Numbered from the stretch's first letter, positions 34,457 to 43,599 are shown. The stretch: 64,000 bases of DNA from Lachnospiraceae bacterium (GCA_022793195.1 JAAWCJ010000018.1:1-64000), one strand, 5' to 3'. A program made the numbers and translations. Notes: generated by a model from the sequence alone, not told the origin.

Positions 34457-35554
34457 TTGAAAATTAATTTAGTGATGATTGTCAAAAACGAAGAGCGGAG
34501 CCTAGAAAGGTGCCTTCTGGCGGCCCGCCCTTTTGTGGATGAAATGATCGTAGTGGATACCGGTTCTGAAGACCGTACGAAAGAGCTGGCGCGCGAGGCG
34601 GGGGCCAGGGTATATGATTTTGTATGGGTGGGGGATTTTTCCGCCGCCCGAAATTATGCGCTGGATCAGTCGGATGCCGACTGGAACCTGGTGCTGGATG
34701 GGGATGAATATTTGCGGAAGTCCAGCAGGAAACAGTTGGAGCAGGAAATTTTAAAGGGTAATAAACGGTACGGAGAAGGAAAGTGGATGGGGGCTGTTTT
34801 ACGATTTGATTCCTACTGGGAAACAAAAGACAAGTCGTCGGTCAGCGTCCATTCAGCTTTGTTGCCCCGCATTTTGCCAAAGGAAATACGATACAAGGGA
34901 ATGATACACGAACAGCCGGATACAGAGATTCCCTGCACCCTCCTTCCGCTTAAGGTGGACCACGACGGATATCTGTTGGATGGGAAAAGCGACAGGAATC
35001 TGGAATATTTGCAGAAGGCAGTCCGGCAGGAACCGGAAAACCCTTATTACTGGTACCAAATGGCAGTTACGCTGAGGGAGAGCCATAAGCTGGAAGAAAG
35101 CCTTCCCTGGTTTCGCAGATTGTGGAAAGAGGAAGTACCAGGCAGCAGCTACCAGGTGGACGGGGTCATACGGTATCTGTATACGTTGATGGATATTGAA
35201 ACGGAAGCTTCCCTCATAGAGGCCATGGAGGTCATAGAGGGAGCGGGGAGCGTTTTTTTAAAGAGGGCTGATTTTCATTTCGCCTGTGGGATTTTTTATA
35301 CAAAGCTGGTGCTTTCCGACGTGGGGCGCTATATGGGATATCTGCCCCGTATAGAAGAAAGCTATCTGGAGTGTCTCAAAATCGGGGAACATCCAGAGAT
35401 GGAAACAGTGGCTGGGACAGGCTCTTTCAAGGCGGCATATAACCTGGGACTCTGGTATGAGCTTTCAGGGCAGCCGAAGAAGGCCAGGCTCTATTACCAG
35501 AGGGCTGTGAGAGACGGGTATGAGCCGGCAAAAGAGAGGATAAAACTGCTCTGA
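34457..35554 (+). CDS. GT2 glycosyltransferase with C-terminal TPR repeats
   Basis: 365 aa. GT2 domain: 'LVMIVKNEERSLERCL', 'EMIVVDTGSEDRT', 'DFSAARNYALDQSDADWNLVLDGDEYL' with the DGDE metal motif. The C-terminal part carries tetratricopeptide-like repeats ('NPYYWYQMAVTLRESHKLEESLPWF', 'AAYNLGLWYELSGQPKKARLYYQRAV'). This layout is typical of protein glycosyltransferases that act on flagellin or Ser-rich substrates. TTG 34457 is the start, with AGAGGAATAAGG upstream. It is followed 14 nt later by the CgeB-like gene. Confidence 0.83.
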   Translation: MKINLVMIVKNEERSLERCLLAARPFVDEMIVVDTGSEDRTKELAREAGARVYDFVWVGDFSAARNYALDQSDADWNLVLDGDEYLRKSSRKQLEQEILKGNKRYGEGKWMGAVLRFDSYWETKDKSSVSVHSALLPRILPKEIRYKGMIHEQPDTEIPCTLLPLKVDHDGYLLDGKSDRNLEYLQKAVRQEPENPYYWYQMAVTLRESHKLEESLPWFRRLWKEEVPGSSYQVDGVIRYLYTLMDIETEASLIEAMEVIEGAGSVFLKRADFHFACGIFYTKLVLSDVGRYMGYLPRIEESYLECLKIGEHPEMETVAGTGSFKAAYNLGLWYELSGQPKKARLYYQRAVRDGYEPAKERIKLL

Positions 35555-35567
35555 GGAGAGGAAAGTT

Positions 35568-36770
35568 ATGCATATTTTGATATTTACATGGAAGGATCTG
35601 GGAGTGCCGGATGTTTGCGAAGCGCTGGAAAAGATAGGCTGTACTTATAAGTGTGTTTCCAGTGAGCATCTGCGGGAAAGATCCAGCCCGGAATTCGACC
35701 AATTATTTGAGCGTGTTTTTGATGCGGAGCCTTATGACGGCGTTTTTACATTGAATTTCAGCCCGGTACTGTCCAACAACTGTAATAAACGGAATGTACC
35801 GTATATTGCATTTGTCTATGACAGCCCTCTGGTACAACTGTATTCTGTTTCGCTGGTGAATCCCTGCAACAGAATTTTTATTTTTGATAAAGTCCTGTAT
35901 CAGGAGTTTAAGCAGGCCCAGATACCTACCGTCTATTATGCGCCTCTGGCGGTTAATACGGCGCGGATGGAAAGACAGCTTAAAAATTTGGATCTGGAAG
36001 AAGACGGCGGGGGAGGGAGGACCATCAGGGAAAACTATACCTGTGATATCTCTTTTTTAGGCTCCATGTATAACGAAAAACCGGCCTTTTTTGACAGGAT
36101 AAAAAATCTGCCGCCCTATATAGAAGGATATCTGGATGCAGCTATGGCAGCGCAGAGACAGGTCTGGGGGCAGTGGTTTATTGAAGAATTGCTGACACCG
36201 GATGTCATAAAGGCCATGCAGGACGGTTTGGCGCCGGCCAGGGTTACGCCCAATCCAGATGGGGTGGAGACGGTTTCCTGGCTGTTTGCCAATGTATTTC
36301 TTGCCAGAAAGATTGCGGCCACAGAGCGCCGGGAACTTTTGGCCGCCGTATCAGAGCATTTTGAGACATGGCTGTACACGCCGGCTTTTACACCGGAACT
36401 TCCCAGGGTGAGAAACAGGGGGCCGGTGGATTATTACCGGTATATGCCATTTGTGTTTGCAGGCAGTAGGATCAATCTGAATATTACACTGCGCAGTATC
36501 CGCAGCGGCATCCCTCTCAGGGCCATGGATATTATGGGGGCCGGCGGCTTTCTGCTGTCCAATTACCAATCGGAATTTTATGAGCTTTTTACCCCCGGGG
36601 AAGATATGGAGATTTTTTATTCCGGGGAAGACATGATCCGGAAATGTGATTACTATTTGAAACACGATGCGCTCCGCTGCCAGATGGCGGCCAATGGGTG
36701 TGGGAAAGTAAAAGAAAAGCATACCTATGAAGTGCGTATGAAAGAAATCCTGGAAGCCGTTTTCGGGTAG
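35568..36770 (+). CDS. CgeB/DUF3880-like glycosyltransferase
   Basis: 400 aa. Contains 'FNFSPVLSNNCNKRNVPYIAFVYDSPLVQLY' in the N-terminal DUF3880 region (residues 63-93) and a C-terminal CgeB-like glycosyltransferase half ending 'MEIFYSGEDMIRKCDYYLKHDALR'. CgeB family proteins modify spore coat or flagellar polysaccharide. The AGGAGAGGAAAG site precedes ATG 35568. It sits directly upstream of flagellin, though flagellin has its own promoter. Confidence 0.8.
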   Translation: MHILIFTWKDLGVPDVCEALEKIGCTYKCVSSEHLRERSSPEFDQLFERVFDAEPYDGVFTLNFSPVLSNNCNKRNVPYIAFVYDSPLVQLYSVSLVNPCNRIFIFDKVLYQEFKQAQIPTVYYAPLAVNTARMERQLKNLDLEEDGGGGRTIRENYTCDISFLGSMYNEKPAFFDRIKNLPPYIEGYLDAAMAAQRQVWGQWFIEELLTPDVIKAMQDGLAPARVTPNPDGVETVSWLFANVFLARKIAATERRELLAAVSEHFETWLYTPAFTPELPRVRNRGPVDYYRYMPFVFAGSRINLNITLRSIRSGIPLRAMDIMGAGGFLLSNYQSEFYELFTPGEDMEIFYSGEDMIRKCDYYLKHDALRCQMAANGCGKVKEKHTYEVRMKEILEAVFG

Positions 36771-36835
36771 AGCGGCAGAACAGGGAAAGAGGGGGCGTAT
36801 CCGGAGAAAAAGTATGAAAAATTTTTAAAATACCC

Positions 36836-36862
36836 TTATCCTTTCTTTAAGGCTGCCGATAA
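36836..36862 (+). promoter_or_regulatory. Sigma-28-type promoter for flagellin
   Basis: TTAT at 36836-36839, 15-nt spacer, GCCGATAA at 36855-36862. A TAAA further upstream (36826) is spaced 25 nt and was not used. The leader to the ATG is about 115 nt. Confidence 0.85.
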
Positions 36863-36935
36863 TATAATTGTGAAGTAAAAAAACATAATGTAGGTCAGAC
36901 CGATATGTCGATGCAGGGCCCGCGTCGTATATATT

Positions 36936-36981
36936 GTCAGGGACAGGGAAGTCGCTGTAAGACTGACTGAAACAAGGAGGT
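36936..36981 (+). promoter_or_regulatory. Candidate CsrA-binding sites in flagellin leader
   Basis: ACAGGGAAGT (36943-36952), partly inside a GTCAG/CTGAC stem (36936-36967), and ACAAGGAGGT (36972-36981), which includes the ribosome binding site. Both fit the GGA-containing CsrA recognition pattern, and csrA/fliW are in the same window, as in the hag leader of B. subtilis. Confidence 0.65.
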
Positions 36982-36987
36982 AAATTT

Positions 36988-37806
36988 ATGCAGATTCAAC
37001 ACAATATTCAGGCTATCAATTCCAGTAGAAACTTAGGTATCAACAACAAAGCTTTGGCTAAGAACTTAGAGAAGCTGTCCTCCGGTTACAGAATCAACCG
37101 TGCCGGTGATGACGCTGCTGGTCTTGCTATTTCCGAGCAGATGAGAAGCCAGATCAATGGTCTGAACCAGGCTGCTACCAACGCAGAAGATGCCATCGGC
37201 CTTATTCAGACAGCTGAAGGTGCTTTGACTGAGACTCATTCCATGTTACAGCGTCTGGTTACTCTGGGAACCCAGGCAGCAAACGCTACCATGAATACTA
37301 CTTCCCTGAGCAACATCAGAGTTGAGGCTGACTCTCTGCTGAAAGAGATCGACCGTATCGCAAACTATACGGACTTCAACGGCACGAAGCCTCTGTTGGC
37401 TGGAACTGGTACTCTTACATTCCAGATTGGACCGACTGCAGGTGAGACTCTTTCCGTTGCTCCGCAGACCATGACAACTGGTGGTATTATGTCTGCTGTA
37501 ACTTCTGAATCTTTCAACAACAAGGTTACAGCTAATGCTGCTCTTACTAGCATTAATGCTGCTATTGATACTGTTTCCAAGTATCGTGCTTCCCTCGGTG
37601 CTGCTCAGAACCGTCTGGAGCATACAGTAAACAGCTTGAAGGTAACTTCTGAGAATATCCAGGATGCTGAGAGCCGTATCCGTGATACAAATATGCCGAC
37701 TGAAATTACATCCTTCACGAAGAATAATATTCTTCTGCAGGCTTCTCAGTCCATGCTTTCTCAGTCCAATGCAGTGCCTCAGAGCGTCCTGAGCCTGTTA
37801 GGCTAA
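36988..37806 (+). CDS. fliC: Flagellin
   Basis: Filament subunit. 272 aa: N-terminal D0/D1 ('MQIQHNIQAINSSRNLG', 'LSSGYRINRAGDDAAGLAISE') and C-terminal D1/D0 ('DTNMPTEITSFTKNNILLQASQSML', 'SVLSLLG'), with a short middle, so no large D2/D3. In the TLR5-contact stretch it reads 'QRLVTLGTQAAN', so R90 and L94 of Salmonella are kept but R92 and E93 are not. Its codon choice differs from its neighbours (more CT-ending codons), as expected for a very highly expressed gene. AAGGAGGT precedes ATG 36988. Confidence 0.97.
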   Translation: MQIQHNIQAINSSRNLGINNKALAKNLEKLSSGYRINRAGDDAAGLAISEQMRSQINGLNQAATNAEDAIGLIQTAEGALTETHSMLQRLVTLGTQAANATMNTTSLSNIRVEADSLLKEIDRIANYTDFNGTKPLLAGTGTLTFQIGPTAGETLSVAPQTMTTGGIMSAVTSESFNNKVTANAALTSINAAIDTVSKYRASLGAAQNRLEHTVNSLKVTSENIQDAESRIRDTNMPTEITSFTKNNILLQASQSMLSQSNAVPQSVLSLLG

Positions 37807-37848
37807 TTTGGTTTGTTCCGTGTAAAAGAAATTGCATAATATCAATGG

Positions 37849-37890
37849 AAAGGCCGCCAAGGTTTAGACTTATGGCGGCTTTTCTTTTTT
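37849..37890 (+). terminator. Rho-independent terminator of flagellin
   Basis: Stem around GCCGCCA / TGGCGGC with flanking A/T pairs, then TTTTCTTTTTT. Ends 14 nt before the next gene start, isolating the flagellin message. Confidence 0.88.
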
Positions 37891-37904
37891 AAAAGAGGAT
37901 GGTT

Positions 37905-39200
37905 ATGGAGAGCCAGAAAGAAAATCCCAGGGTTTCATTATGTATGATTGTAAAGAATGAAGAAAAAAATATGGAAAGGGTTTTGTCCTGGGGGGAAGGG
38001 ACTCTGTGGGAGAAAATCGTAGTGGACACCGGAAGTACGGACAAGACAGTGGAACTGGCTGAAAAACTGGGGGCCAAGGTCTATCATTTTCCGTGGATTG
38101 ATGATTTTGCCGCGGCCAGAAATTTTGCTTTGGAGAAGGCGGCGGGAGACTGGATCCTTATGTTAGACGCCGATGAATATCCTGCGCCGGGGATACCGGA
38201 AAAGCTGTTTCCGGTTCTGGCACAGATGAGCGGTTTCGACGGCGCTTTCTGCAGTGTTTTAGGGTTGGATGAAAAGGGGGAAATCAATGCCTGCTCGTCC
38301 AGGATCCTATTGTTTCGCAATACGCCGATGCTGCGATATCGCAGGAGAATTCATGAACAGCTGGGTTTTACAGACGGCAGGGAAATGCGGTTGGCCAATG
38401 GGGAGAAAGAGTTGGCTTTTTTTCATGACGGTTATGCAGGGGAAGTTTATGAAAAAAAGAAAAGCAGCAGGCGGAACCTCCGCCTTTTAGAACAAGAACT
38501 TTCCGAACACCCAAAAGACTATGAAATTATGGGTTATCTGGGAGATGAGTATAGAAACTTCGGGGATATAAAACAGGCAAAAAAATGGTACCTGCGTTCT
38601 GTAGCCCACATGCCAAAGACGCTGCCCGGGAGTGACCCGCGCAGCAGCTGGACCTTTTCTTCTTTGATTTTGCTCTATGCTATGGAGGGCAGCCATTTAG
38701 AGGCGGAGCAGATTTATGAGACAGCTGTGAAAAAGCAGCCGGGAGAGGCTGATTTTGATTATCAGATGGGGATTTTCTGCGTCGCGGCCAGCAGGTGGGC
38801 CGATGGGGCGGTTTATCTGTCCAGGGCGATCGCCAAGGCGGAGCAAAGCCAGACAGGCAATTCCTGTATGCAGACCAGGGCTTCCTTGGAGCAGATATAT
38901 GAAAACCTGGCTTTATGTTTTTTGCGTAGCGGCAGGAGAAAAGAAGCGGTGGAGACGGCAGTGGCGCTGCTGAAAGCGAAACCTTATGACATGAAAGGGC
39001 TTTATATCCTGCTTTCTGCCTTTTATGAGGACGGTGGTGAAAAAGCGGATACAGAAGTATATATGGAGGATGTCCTTTCCTTTTTGAAACGTATTTATGT
39101 TTCATTTTCTTTGAAGGATCGTTTTTTCATTGCAAAGGCGGCAGAGAAAGCCGGCTGGGATGTCTTAAAGTTATGGGTGGAGGGAGGAAAAAAGGAATGA
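37905..39200 (+). CDS. GT2 glycosyltransferase with TPR-like C-terminus, tandem copy A
   Basis: 431 aa. GT2 domain: 'LCMIVKNEEKNMERVL', 'IVVDTGSTDKTVELAEKLGAKVYHFPWIDDFAAARNFAL' region (residues 40-78) and 'LMLDADEYP' with the D-A-D-E metal motif. TPR-like C-terminal repeats ('EIMGYLGDEYRNFGDIKQAKKWYLR', 'ALCFLRSGRRKEAVETAV'). ATG 37905 was chosen because AGAGG lies at 37894-37898; the ATG at 37899 would leave no spacing. First of three tandem paralogues directly downstream of flagellin. Confidence 0.85.
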   Translation: MESQKENPRVSLCMIVKNEEKNMERVLSWGEGTLWEKIVVDTGSTDKTVELAEKLGAKVYHFPWIDDFAAARNFALEKAAGDWILMLDADEYPAPGIPEKLFPVLAQMSGFDGAFCSVLGLDEKGEINACSSRILLFRNTPMLRYRRRIHEQLGFTDGREMRLANGEKELAFFHDGYAGEVYEKKKSSRRNLRLLEQELSEHPKDYEIMGYLGDEYRNFGDIKQAKKWYLRSVAHMPKTLPGSDPRSSWTFSSLILLYAMEGSHLEAEQIYETAVKKQPGEADFDYQMGIFCVAASRWADGAVYLSRAIAKAEQSQTGNSCMQTRASLEQIYENLALCFLRSGRRKEAVETAVALLKAKPYDMKGLYILLSAFYEDGGEKADTEVYMEDVLSFLKRIYVSFSLKDRFFIAKAAEKAGWDVLKLWVEGGKKE

Positions 39201-40528
39201 ACAGGAAACTTCGCATATCGCAGTGTATGATTGTAAAAAATGAGGAAAAAAATATCGAAAAGGCCCTTTCCTGGGGTAAAAATATTATGTGGGAACAGAT
39301 CGTAGTGGATACTGGAAGTACGGATCGGACAGTGGAGCTGGCCAAGGAATTGGGGGCGGCGGTGTACCATTTTCCATGGATTAATGATTTTGCGGCAGCC
39401 AAGAATTATGCTTGTGACCAAGCATCGGGTGATTGGATTGCGTTTTTGGATGCAGATGAGTATATGGAAGAGAAAGATGCGGAAAAGGTATACAGGCTTA
39501 TAGAAAATTTGGCGGAGAACCAAGCGCCATATCAGGCGGTTATTACCAACTGGTTTCATCTGGATGCAGGGGGCCATGTGTTTATGGGAGGGATCCAGAT
39601 GCGTTTTTTCCGAAACCGGCCGGAAATCCGCTATACCGGCCGAATCCATGAGTATTTGGTGGATGGAGGCAGGGAGCTGGCTGCTTCAGAGGTTTTAGAC
39701 GCTTGTGAAGAACTAATCATTTATCATACCGGATATACGGCTCAGGCGGTTTCGGACGCCGGAAAAACAAAGCGGAATGAGGAGATTCTTTTATCGGAAT
39801 TGGAAAAGCGTCCTGAAGATGCGGATGTTATGGGAAACCTGGCGGATGTTTATAAGGCAATGGAAGACTATGACCAGGCCATTGAATGGTATAAAAAAGC
39901 CGTCCATGTAATCCAGACGGGAACTGCCGGCCCACAGATCCGGAATCAGCGGATGAGCTGGACCTTTTCCTATCTTCTTGACTTGCTCCGCTGGAAGAAG
40001 AGGGAGGAAGAGGAAATACTGGAGGTATATGGCCAGGCGGTTTATTACCTTCCAAGGGAAAGCGACTTTGATTACATCCTGGGCATCCATTATTTAGCAA
40101 AAAACCACTGGGAAAAGGCGGCGCATCATTTAGGACGGGCGCTTGAGCTGTTTGAAGCATATGGCAGCCTGGGCGTGGGACAGATAGTGGCGGCAAAACT
40201 CATGAAGATTTATGAAGATTTGGCAATCAGTTATTATAATGCAGGACAGAAAGAAAAAAGTGTACAGACTTGTGTCAGCTATTTGAAAGAGAATCCTTTG
40301 GCTATGGGAGTACTGAAAGTGCTTTTGACAGCCTTTAGAGGTGAAGCCGGGGATGGAGGGGCAGGACAGGTGTTGGATTTTTTGAGGCAGCTTTATGATT
40401 TCGGGTCGTTGAAAGAGCGTCTTTTTGTACTAAAGGCAGCGAAAGAGGCTGGATATCAGAGTATATATGAAGCAGTCTGGGACTTGTTTTCACCGGCAGA
40501 GCAGGAGGCTCTGGCAGGGCTGGTTTAA
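39197..40528 (+). CDS. GT2 glycosyltransferase with TPR-like C-terminus, tandem copy B
   Basis: 443 aa, close relative of the genes on both sides: 'QCMIVKNEEKNIEKALSWGKNIMWEQIVVDTGSTDRT', 'DWIAFLDADEYMEEKDAEKVY' and TPR-like repeats ('DVMGNLADVYKAMEDYDQAIEWYKKAV'). Its start overlaps the preceding stop (ATGA, 39197-39200); an upstream in-frame ATG at 39173 lies within copy A. AAAAAAGG precedes. Likely works on the flagellin glycan. Confidence 0.85.
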   Translation: MNRKLRISQCMIVKNEEKNIEKALSWGKNIMWEQIVVDTGSTDRTVELAKELGAAVYHFPWINDFAAAKNYACDQASGDWIAFLDADEYMEEKDAEKVYRLIENLAENQAPYQAVITNWFHLDAGGHVFMGGIQMRFFRNRPEIRYTGRIHEYLVDGGRELAASEVLDACEELIIYHTGYTAQAVSDAGKTKRNEEILLSELEKRPEDADVMGNLADVYKAMEDYDQAIEWYKKAVHVIQTGTAGPQIRNQRMSWTFSYLLDLLRWKKREEEEILEVYGQAVYYLPRESDFDYILGIHYLAKNHWEKAAHHLGRALELFEAYGSLGVGQIVAAKLMKIYEDLAISYYNAGQKEKSVQTCVSYLKENPLAMGVLKVLLTAFRGEAGDGGAGQVLDFLRQLYDFGSLKERLFVLKAAKEAGYQSIYEAVWDLFSPAEQEALAGLV

Positions 40529-40569
40529 AGGCGCTTCAGCTTGAGGGAGTAGAGTGGGGAGGCAATCAA

Positions 40570-41901
40570 ATGGGCAGAGACTTTCGTGTTTCACAGTGTA
40601 TGATCGTGAAAAATGAAGAAGAGAATATTGAGCGCGCTCTTTCCTGGGGCCGGAATATGATGTGGGAACAGATCGTGGTGGATACCGGGAGCACAGACCG
40701 TACAGTGGAGCTGGCGGAAAAGCTGGGTGCAAAAGTATATCATTTTTCCTGGATCGATGATTTTGCTGCGGCAAAAAATTATGCTTGTGGCCAGGCAACG
40801 GGAGACTGGATTATTTTTCTGGATGCGGATGAATATATGACGGCGGGGGATGTGGAGAAGACACGGAGTCTCCTGACAGAGATTGAAAAGGAGGGAGCCG
40901 GTTATCTTGCGATACTGACTAATCTTTTTAATCTGGATGAAGCCGGGAAGATAACAGAAGGGGGGAACCAGATGCGGATTTTCCGAAACCGGCGGGGGAT
41001 TTGCTATATGGGGGCCATCCATGAGCGGCTTATGAAGGGAGAAAAAGAGTTGGATACCTCAGAACTTTTGGATGCAAGTGAAGAACTGAGTATTTACCAT
41101 ACCGGATATACAAAGCATGCCTTTGAAACAACCAGGAAAGTGGAGCTGTATAAAAGGATTATTCTGAAAGAACTGGAAGAGGATCCAGGAAATTCGGAGA
41201 TGATGGGGAATCTGGCTGATGTTTATAAATCAGAAGGAAGACATGACCTGGCGATGGAATGGTATGAAAAATCCATTTGTACGCTTTTTGCCGAAGGGGC
41301 CGAACCGCAGTTGCAGGATCAGAGAATGAGCTGGACTTTTTTCAGCCTTCTTCAAATATCCTGTGTGACAGGAGCGCCGGAAAGCCGGATCATGGAATTG
41401 TATGGGCAGGCCACATGGTATCTTCCCAGGGAATGTGATTTCGACTATATGATGGGATGCTATTTTTTAGAGAAAAAAGACTGGGAAGGGGCAGTACATC
41501 ATTTGGAGCGGGCTTTAACACTTTTTGAAAAATGGGGAAATTTGTATTTCGGCCGGATTTTAACGGCTGATTTAATGAAGGCCAGGGAATATCTGGCGAT
41601 TGCCGGCTATAATGCCGGGCAGAAGGAGAAGTGTGTCAATGCCTGTGTCAGTTATTTAAGGGAAAACAGGTTTTCCATGGGAGTGCTGAAAGTGCTTTTG
41701 ATGGTTTTCGGGGCTGAGGCGGGAAACGGAGAAACAGGGGATATTCTGGATTTTTTGGGGAAACTTTATGATTTTGCAGCATTGAAAGACCGGTTATTTG
41801 TACTGCGTTCAGCCAAGGAGGTTGGCTATCTGGGGCTTGTAGAAGCGGTCAGGGGGCTTTTTTCCGCCGAGGAACTGGAAGCCCTGGGAGGATATGTGTG
41901 A
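40570..41901 (+). CDS. GT2 glycosyltransferase with TPR-like C-terminus, tandem copy C
   Basis: 443 aa, paralogue of copy B. GT2 motifs: 'CMIVKNEEENIERAL', 'VVDTGSTDRTVELAEKLGAKVYHFSWIDDFAAAKNYA' (about residues 40-76) and 'FLDADEYMTAGDVEK'. TPR-like 'EMMGNLADVYKSEGRHDLAMEWYEKSI'. Between B and C the GT half is better conserved than the tail. The gene order A-B-C then GT-D ends at a strong terminator. Confidence 0.85.
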   Translation: MGRDFRVSQCMIVKNEEENIERALSWGRNMMWEQIVVDTGSTDRTVELAEKLGAKVYHFSWIDDFAAAKNYACGQATGDWIIFLDADEYMTAGDVEKTRSLLTEIEKEGAGYLAILTNLFNLDEAGKITEGGNQMRIFRNRRGICYMGAIHERLMKGEKELDTSELLDASEELSIYHTGYTKHAFETTRKVELYKRIILKELEEDPGNSEMMGNLADVYKSEGRHDLAMEWYEKSICTLFAEGAEPQLQDQRMSWTFFSLLQISCVTGAPESRIMELYGQATWYLPRECDFDYMMGCYFLEKKDWEGAVHHLERALTLFEKWGNLYFGRILTADLMKAREYLAIAGYNAGQKEKCVNACVSYLRENRFSMGVLKVLLMVFGAEAGNGETGDILDFLGKLYDFAALKDRLFVLRSAKEVGYLGLVEAVRGLFSAEELEALGGYV

Positions 41902-41943
41902 TGGGCGGTAAAAATACAAATGGGCCTGAAAGGAGGAGGGAAT

Positions 41944-42978
41944 ATGGGAAACATAGATGAGAACCAACTGGCGGAAGCCATCAAGAGCTGTTGGTCCGGA
42001 ATCGTTCATCTCCAGCAGGAGAACGAAAACAGACGAAAAGAACTGACGGCATGGATTCGCAGCCAGGAGGGACTGTTTAATCTTATCCGCTGCCTGGATA
42101 ATATGAAATACGAGTGGAATGATCCGCTGGAGGATAAAAGTAGTTTTTATTATCCCAAGTTTTATGAGATAGAGGAAACGATAGAGCATATTGTAAGGGA
42201 TAAAAGCAGCCTGGCCCGTTTTGGAGACGGGGAATTTGCTATGATGCTGGAAAGAGGGCGCTGCAAATTTCAGAGGGAAGATGAAAAACTTGCCAGACGG
42301 CTCCGTGGAGTGATCTCCTGTGAGGAGGAGGGGTTATTGATTGGAATATCGAACCAGTACGGCTCCCTGAAAAAATTCAGCTGGACGGGGGTTTATGCCA
42401 TCCGGACTTATTTGACGGCTGAAATCCGAAAAGAACACCGGCAGTTTATAAATTTGGAACGTGTATACCACGATGCATTTATTACTCGCCCTTATGTGTT
42501 ATATGCGGATAATGACACCGACGCTCCGGGAAAAAGATTTCGTAACCTGAAAAGGATCTGGGAAGGGCGGGACGTGGTTTTTGTGGAAGGATCGCTGAGC
42601 AGGCTTGGAGTGGGGAATGATTTGTTTGATAATGCTGCTTCCATCCAGAGGATTGAAGCCCCGCCTACCAATTCTTTTGACCGTTATGATGAAATTCTGG
42701 AAGCATCTTTGCGCTTCGCCCAAAAGGACAGCCTGTTCCTGGTTGCCCTTGGCCCATCGGCAGAAGTCCTGGTTTATGATCTGTTTCATGCCGGTTTCCA
42801 GGCGCTGGATATCGGCCATTTGGATTTGGAATATGAGTGGTATTTGCGCGGGGAACAGCGGAACTGCCCGGTGCCCTATAAATATAATAACGAATTGGAA
42901 GGGGGAGACCAGGTCGAAGATATTTATGATGAGACATACTTGGGCCAGATTGTTTATGTATGCGGAAGCGGGTCATAA
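41944..42978 (+). CDS. GT-D fold glycosyltransferase (DUF1792 type)
   Basis: 344 aa. 'LARFGDGEFAMMLERGRCKFQ', 'EGLLIGISNQYGSL', 'SRLGVGNDLFDNA' and 'FLVALGPSAEVLVYDLFHAGFQALDIGHLDLEYEW' are typical of the GT-D/DUF1792 family (the DGE in the first motif is the expected metal site). The N-terminal 80 residues are a helical extension. ATG 41944 has AAGGAGG upstream; in-frame 41920 does not. Last gene of the flagellin-linked island, followed by a perfect 17-bp terminator. Confidence 0.83.
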   Translation: MGNIDENQLAEAIKSCWSGIVHLQQENENRRKELTAWIRSQEGLFNLIRCLDNMKYEWNDPLEDKSSFYYPKFYEIEETIEHIVRDKSSLARFGDGEFAMMLERGRCKFQREDEKLARRLRGVISCEEEGLLIGISNQYGSLKKFSWTGVYAIRTYLTAEIRKEHRQFINLERVYHDAFITRPYVLYADNDTDAPGKRFRNLKRIWEGRDVVFVEGSLSRLGVGNDLFDNAASIQRIEAPPTNSFDRYDEILEASLRFAQKDSLFLVALGPSAEVLVYDLFHAGFQALDIGHLDLEYEWYLRGEQRNCPVPYKYNNELEGGDQVEDIYDETYLGQIVYVCGSGS

Positions 42979-42986
42979 AGCAGACA

Positions 42987-43026
42987 AACCAACCGCCGGA
43001 AACTTTTGTTTCCGGCGGTTGGTTTT
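42987..43026 (+). terminator. Strong terminator of the flagellin-linked glycosyltransferase operon
   Basis: Perfect 17-bp stem AACCAACCGCCGGAAAC / GTTTCCGGCGGTTGGTT with TTTT loop, followed by TTTT. Confidence 0.93.
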
Positions 43027-43089
43027 ACAGGGCAGCTTATATTGTGGTTTTAGTTACAGAGTTACTTATGGACGTCTCTTTTATTATAT

Positions 43090-43443
43090 TTACAGGCTGT
43101 CATAAGGAATATGATTTTCCCGAATGTAACGTGCAAATATATCAATGATTTCATTGGGATATGGAGGTGCGGCATACCAGCGCCTACTGCCTGTGATCTC
43201 CATGAGAATTTTGGCGCCGTCATTTTTCATGATGGTGTTTCGCACATCCCGGACATTTTTAGAGATACAGGCCACATTGGAATGATACCGTCTGGCCAGA
43301 GGCTCATAAATGTTTGCCGTGATACTGGTCAAACGGAATGGATCCTCTGCCGCCATGACAACGGCATCAATAAAAATCCTTCCTGCGATACGATGTTGAT
43401 ATACACCTGTGGAATAGAAAATGGTATATAAAGTAGTTTTCAT
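43090..43443 (-). CDS. Stand-alone Spo0A DNA-binding-domain-like protein, copy 1
   Basis: 117 aa. Its whole length resembles the Spo0A C-terminal effector domain: 'TGVYQHRIAGRIFIDAVVMAAED' aligns with the 'GVPAHIKGYQYLREAI' helix, 'LTSITANIYEPLARRYHSNVACISKNVRDVRNTIM' with the HTH region and 'PYPNEIIDIFARYIREN' with the last helix. There is no receiver domain, so it cannot be phosphorylated like Spo0A. It is 88 percent identical to copy 2. AAAGGAGG precedes the ATG. It may regulate motility, competence or sporulation genes; target unknown. Confidence 0.72.
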   Translation of the reverse strand: MKTTLYTIFYSTGVYQHRIAGRIFIDAVVMAAEDPFRLTSITANIYEPLARRYHSNVACISKNVRDVRNTIMKNDGAKILMEITGSRRWYAAPPYPNEIIDIFARYIRENHIPYDSL

Positions 43444-43599
43444 TTTATCGTTCCTCCTTTCGTGACGCAGCTGCCCTATACTATTAAAAAGGATATATAG
43501 TACTAAATATCAAGAAATATATAGTTGATTTTTTATTTTGTGGGGCAGTCCTTCTAAATTTTGTTACAGTTTTGAACTATAGACTTAATTATGTGTTAA

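Noticed and set aside
36826-36829. TAAA as the -35 of the flagellin promoter
   Set aside because: Spacing to GCCGATAA is 25 nt; TTAT at 36836 gives the same 15-nt spacing as four other sites.
43111-43431. Plus-strand ORF opposite Spo0A-like copy 1
   Set aside because: Antisense shadow of a supported gene; the matching frame at 43621-43941 is conserved only because the two genes are paralogues.
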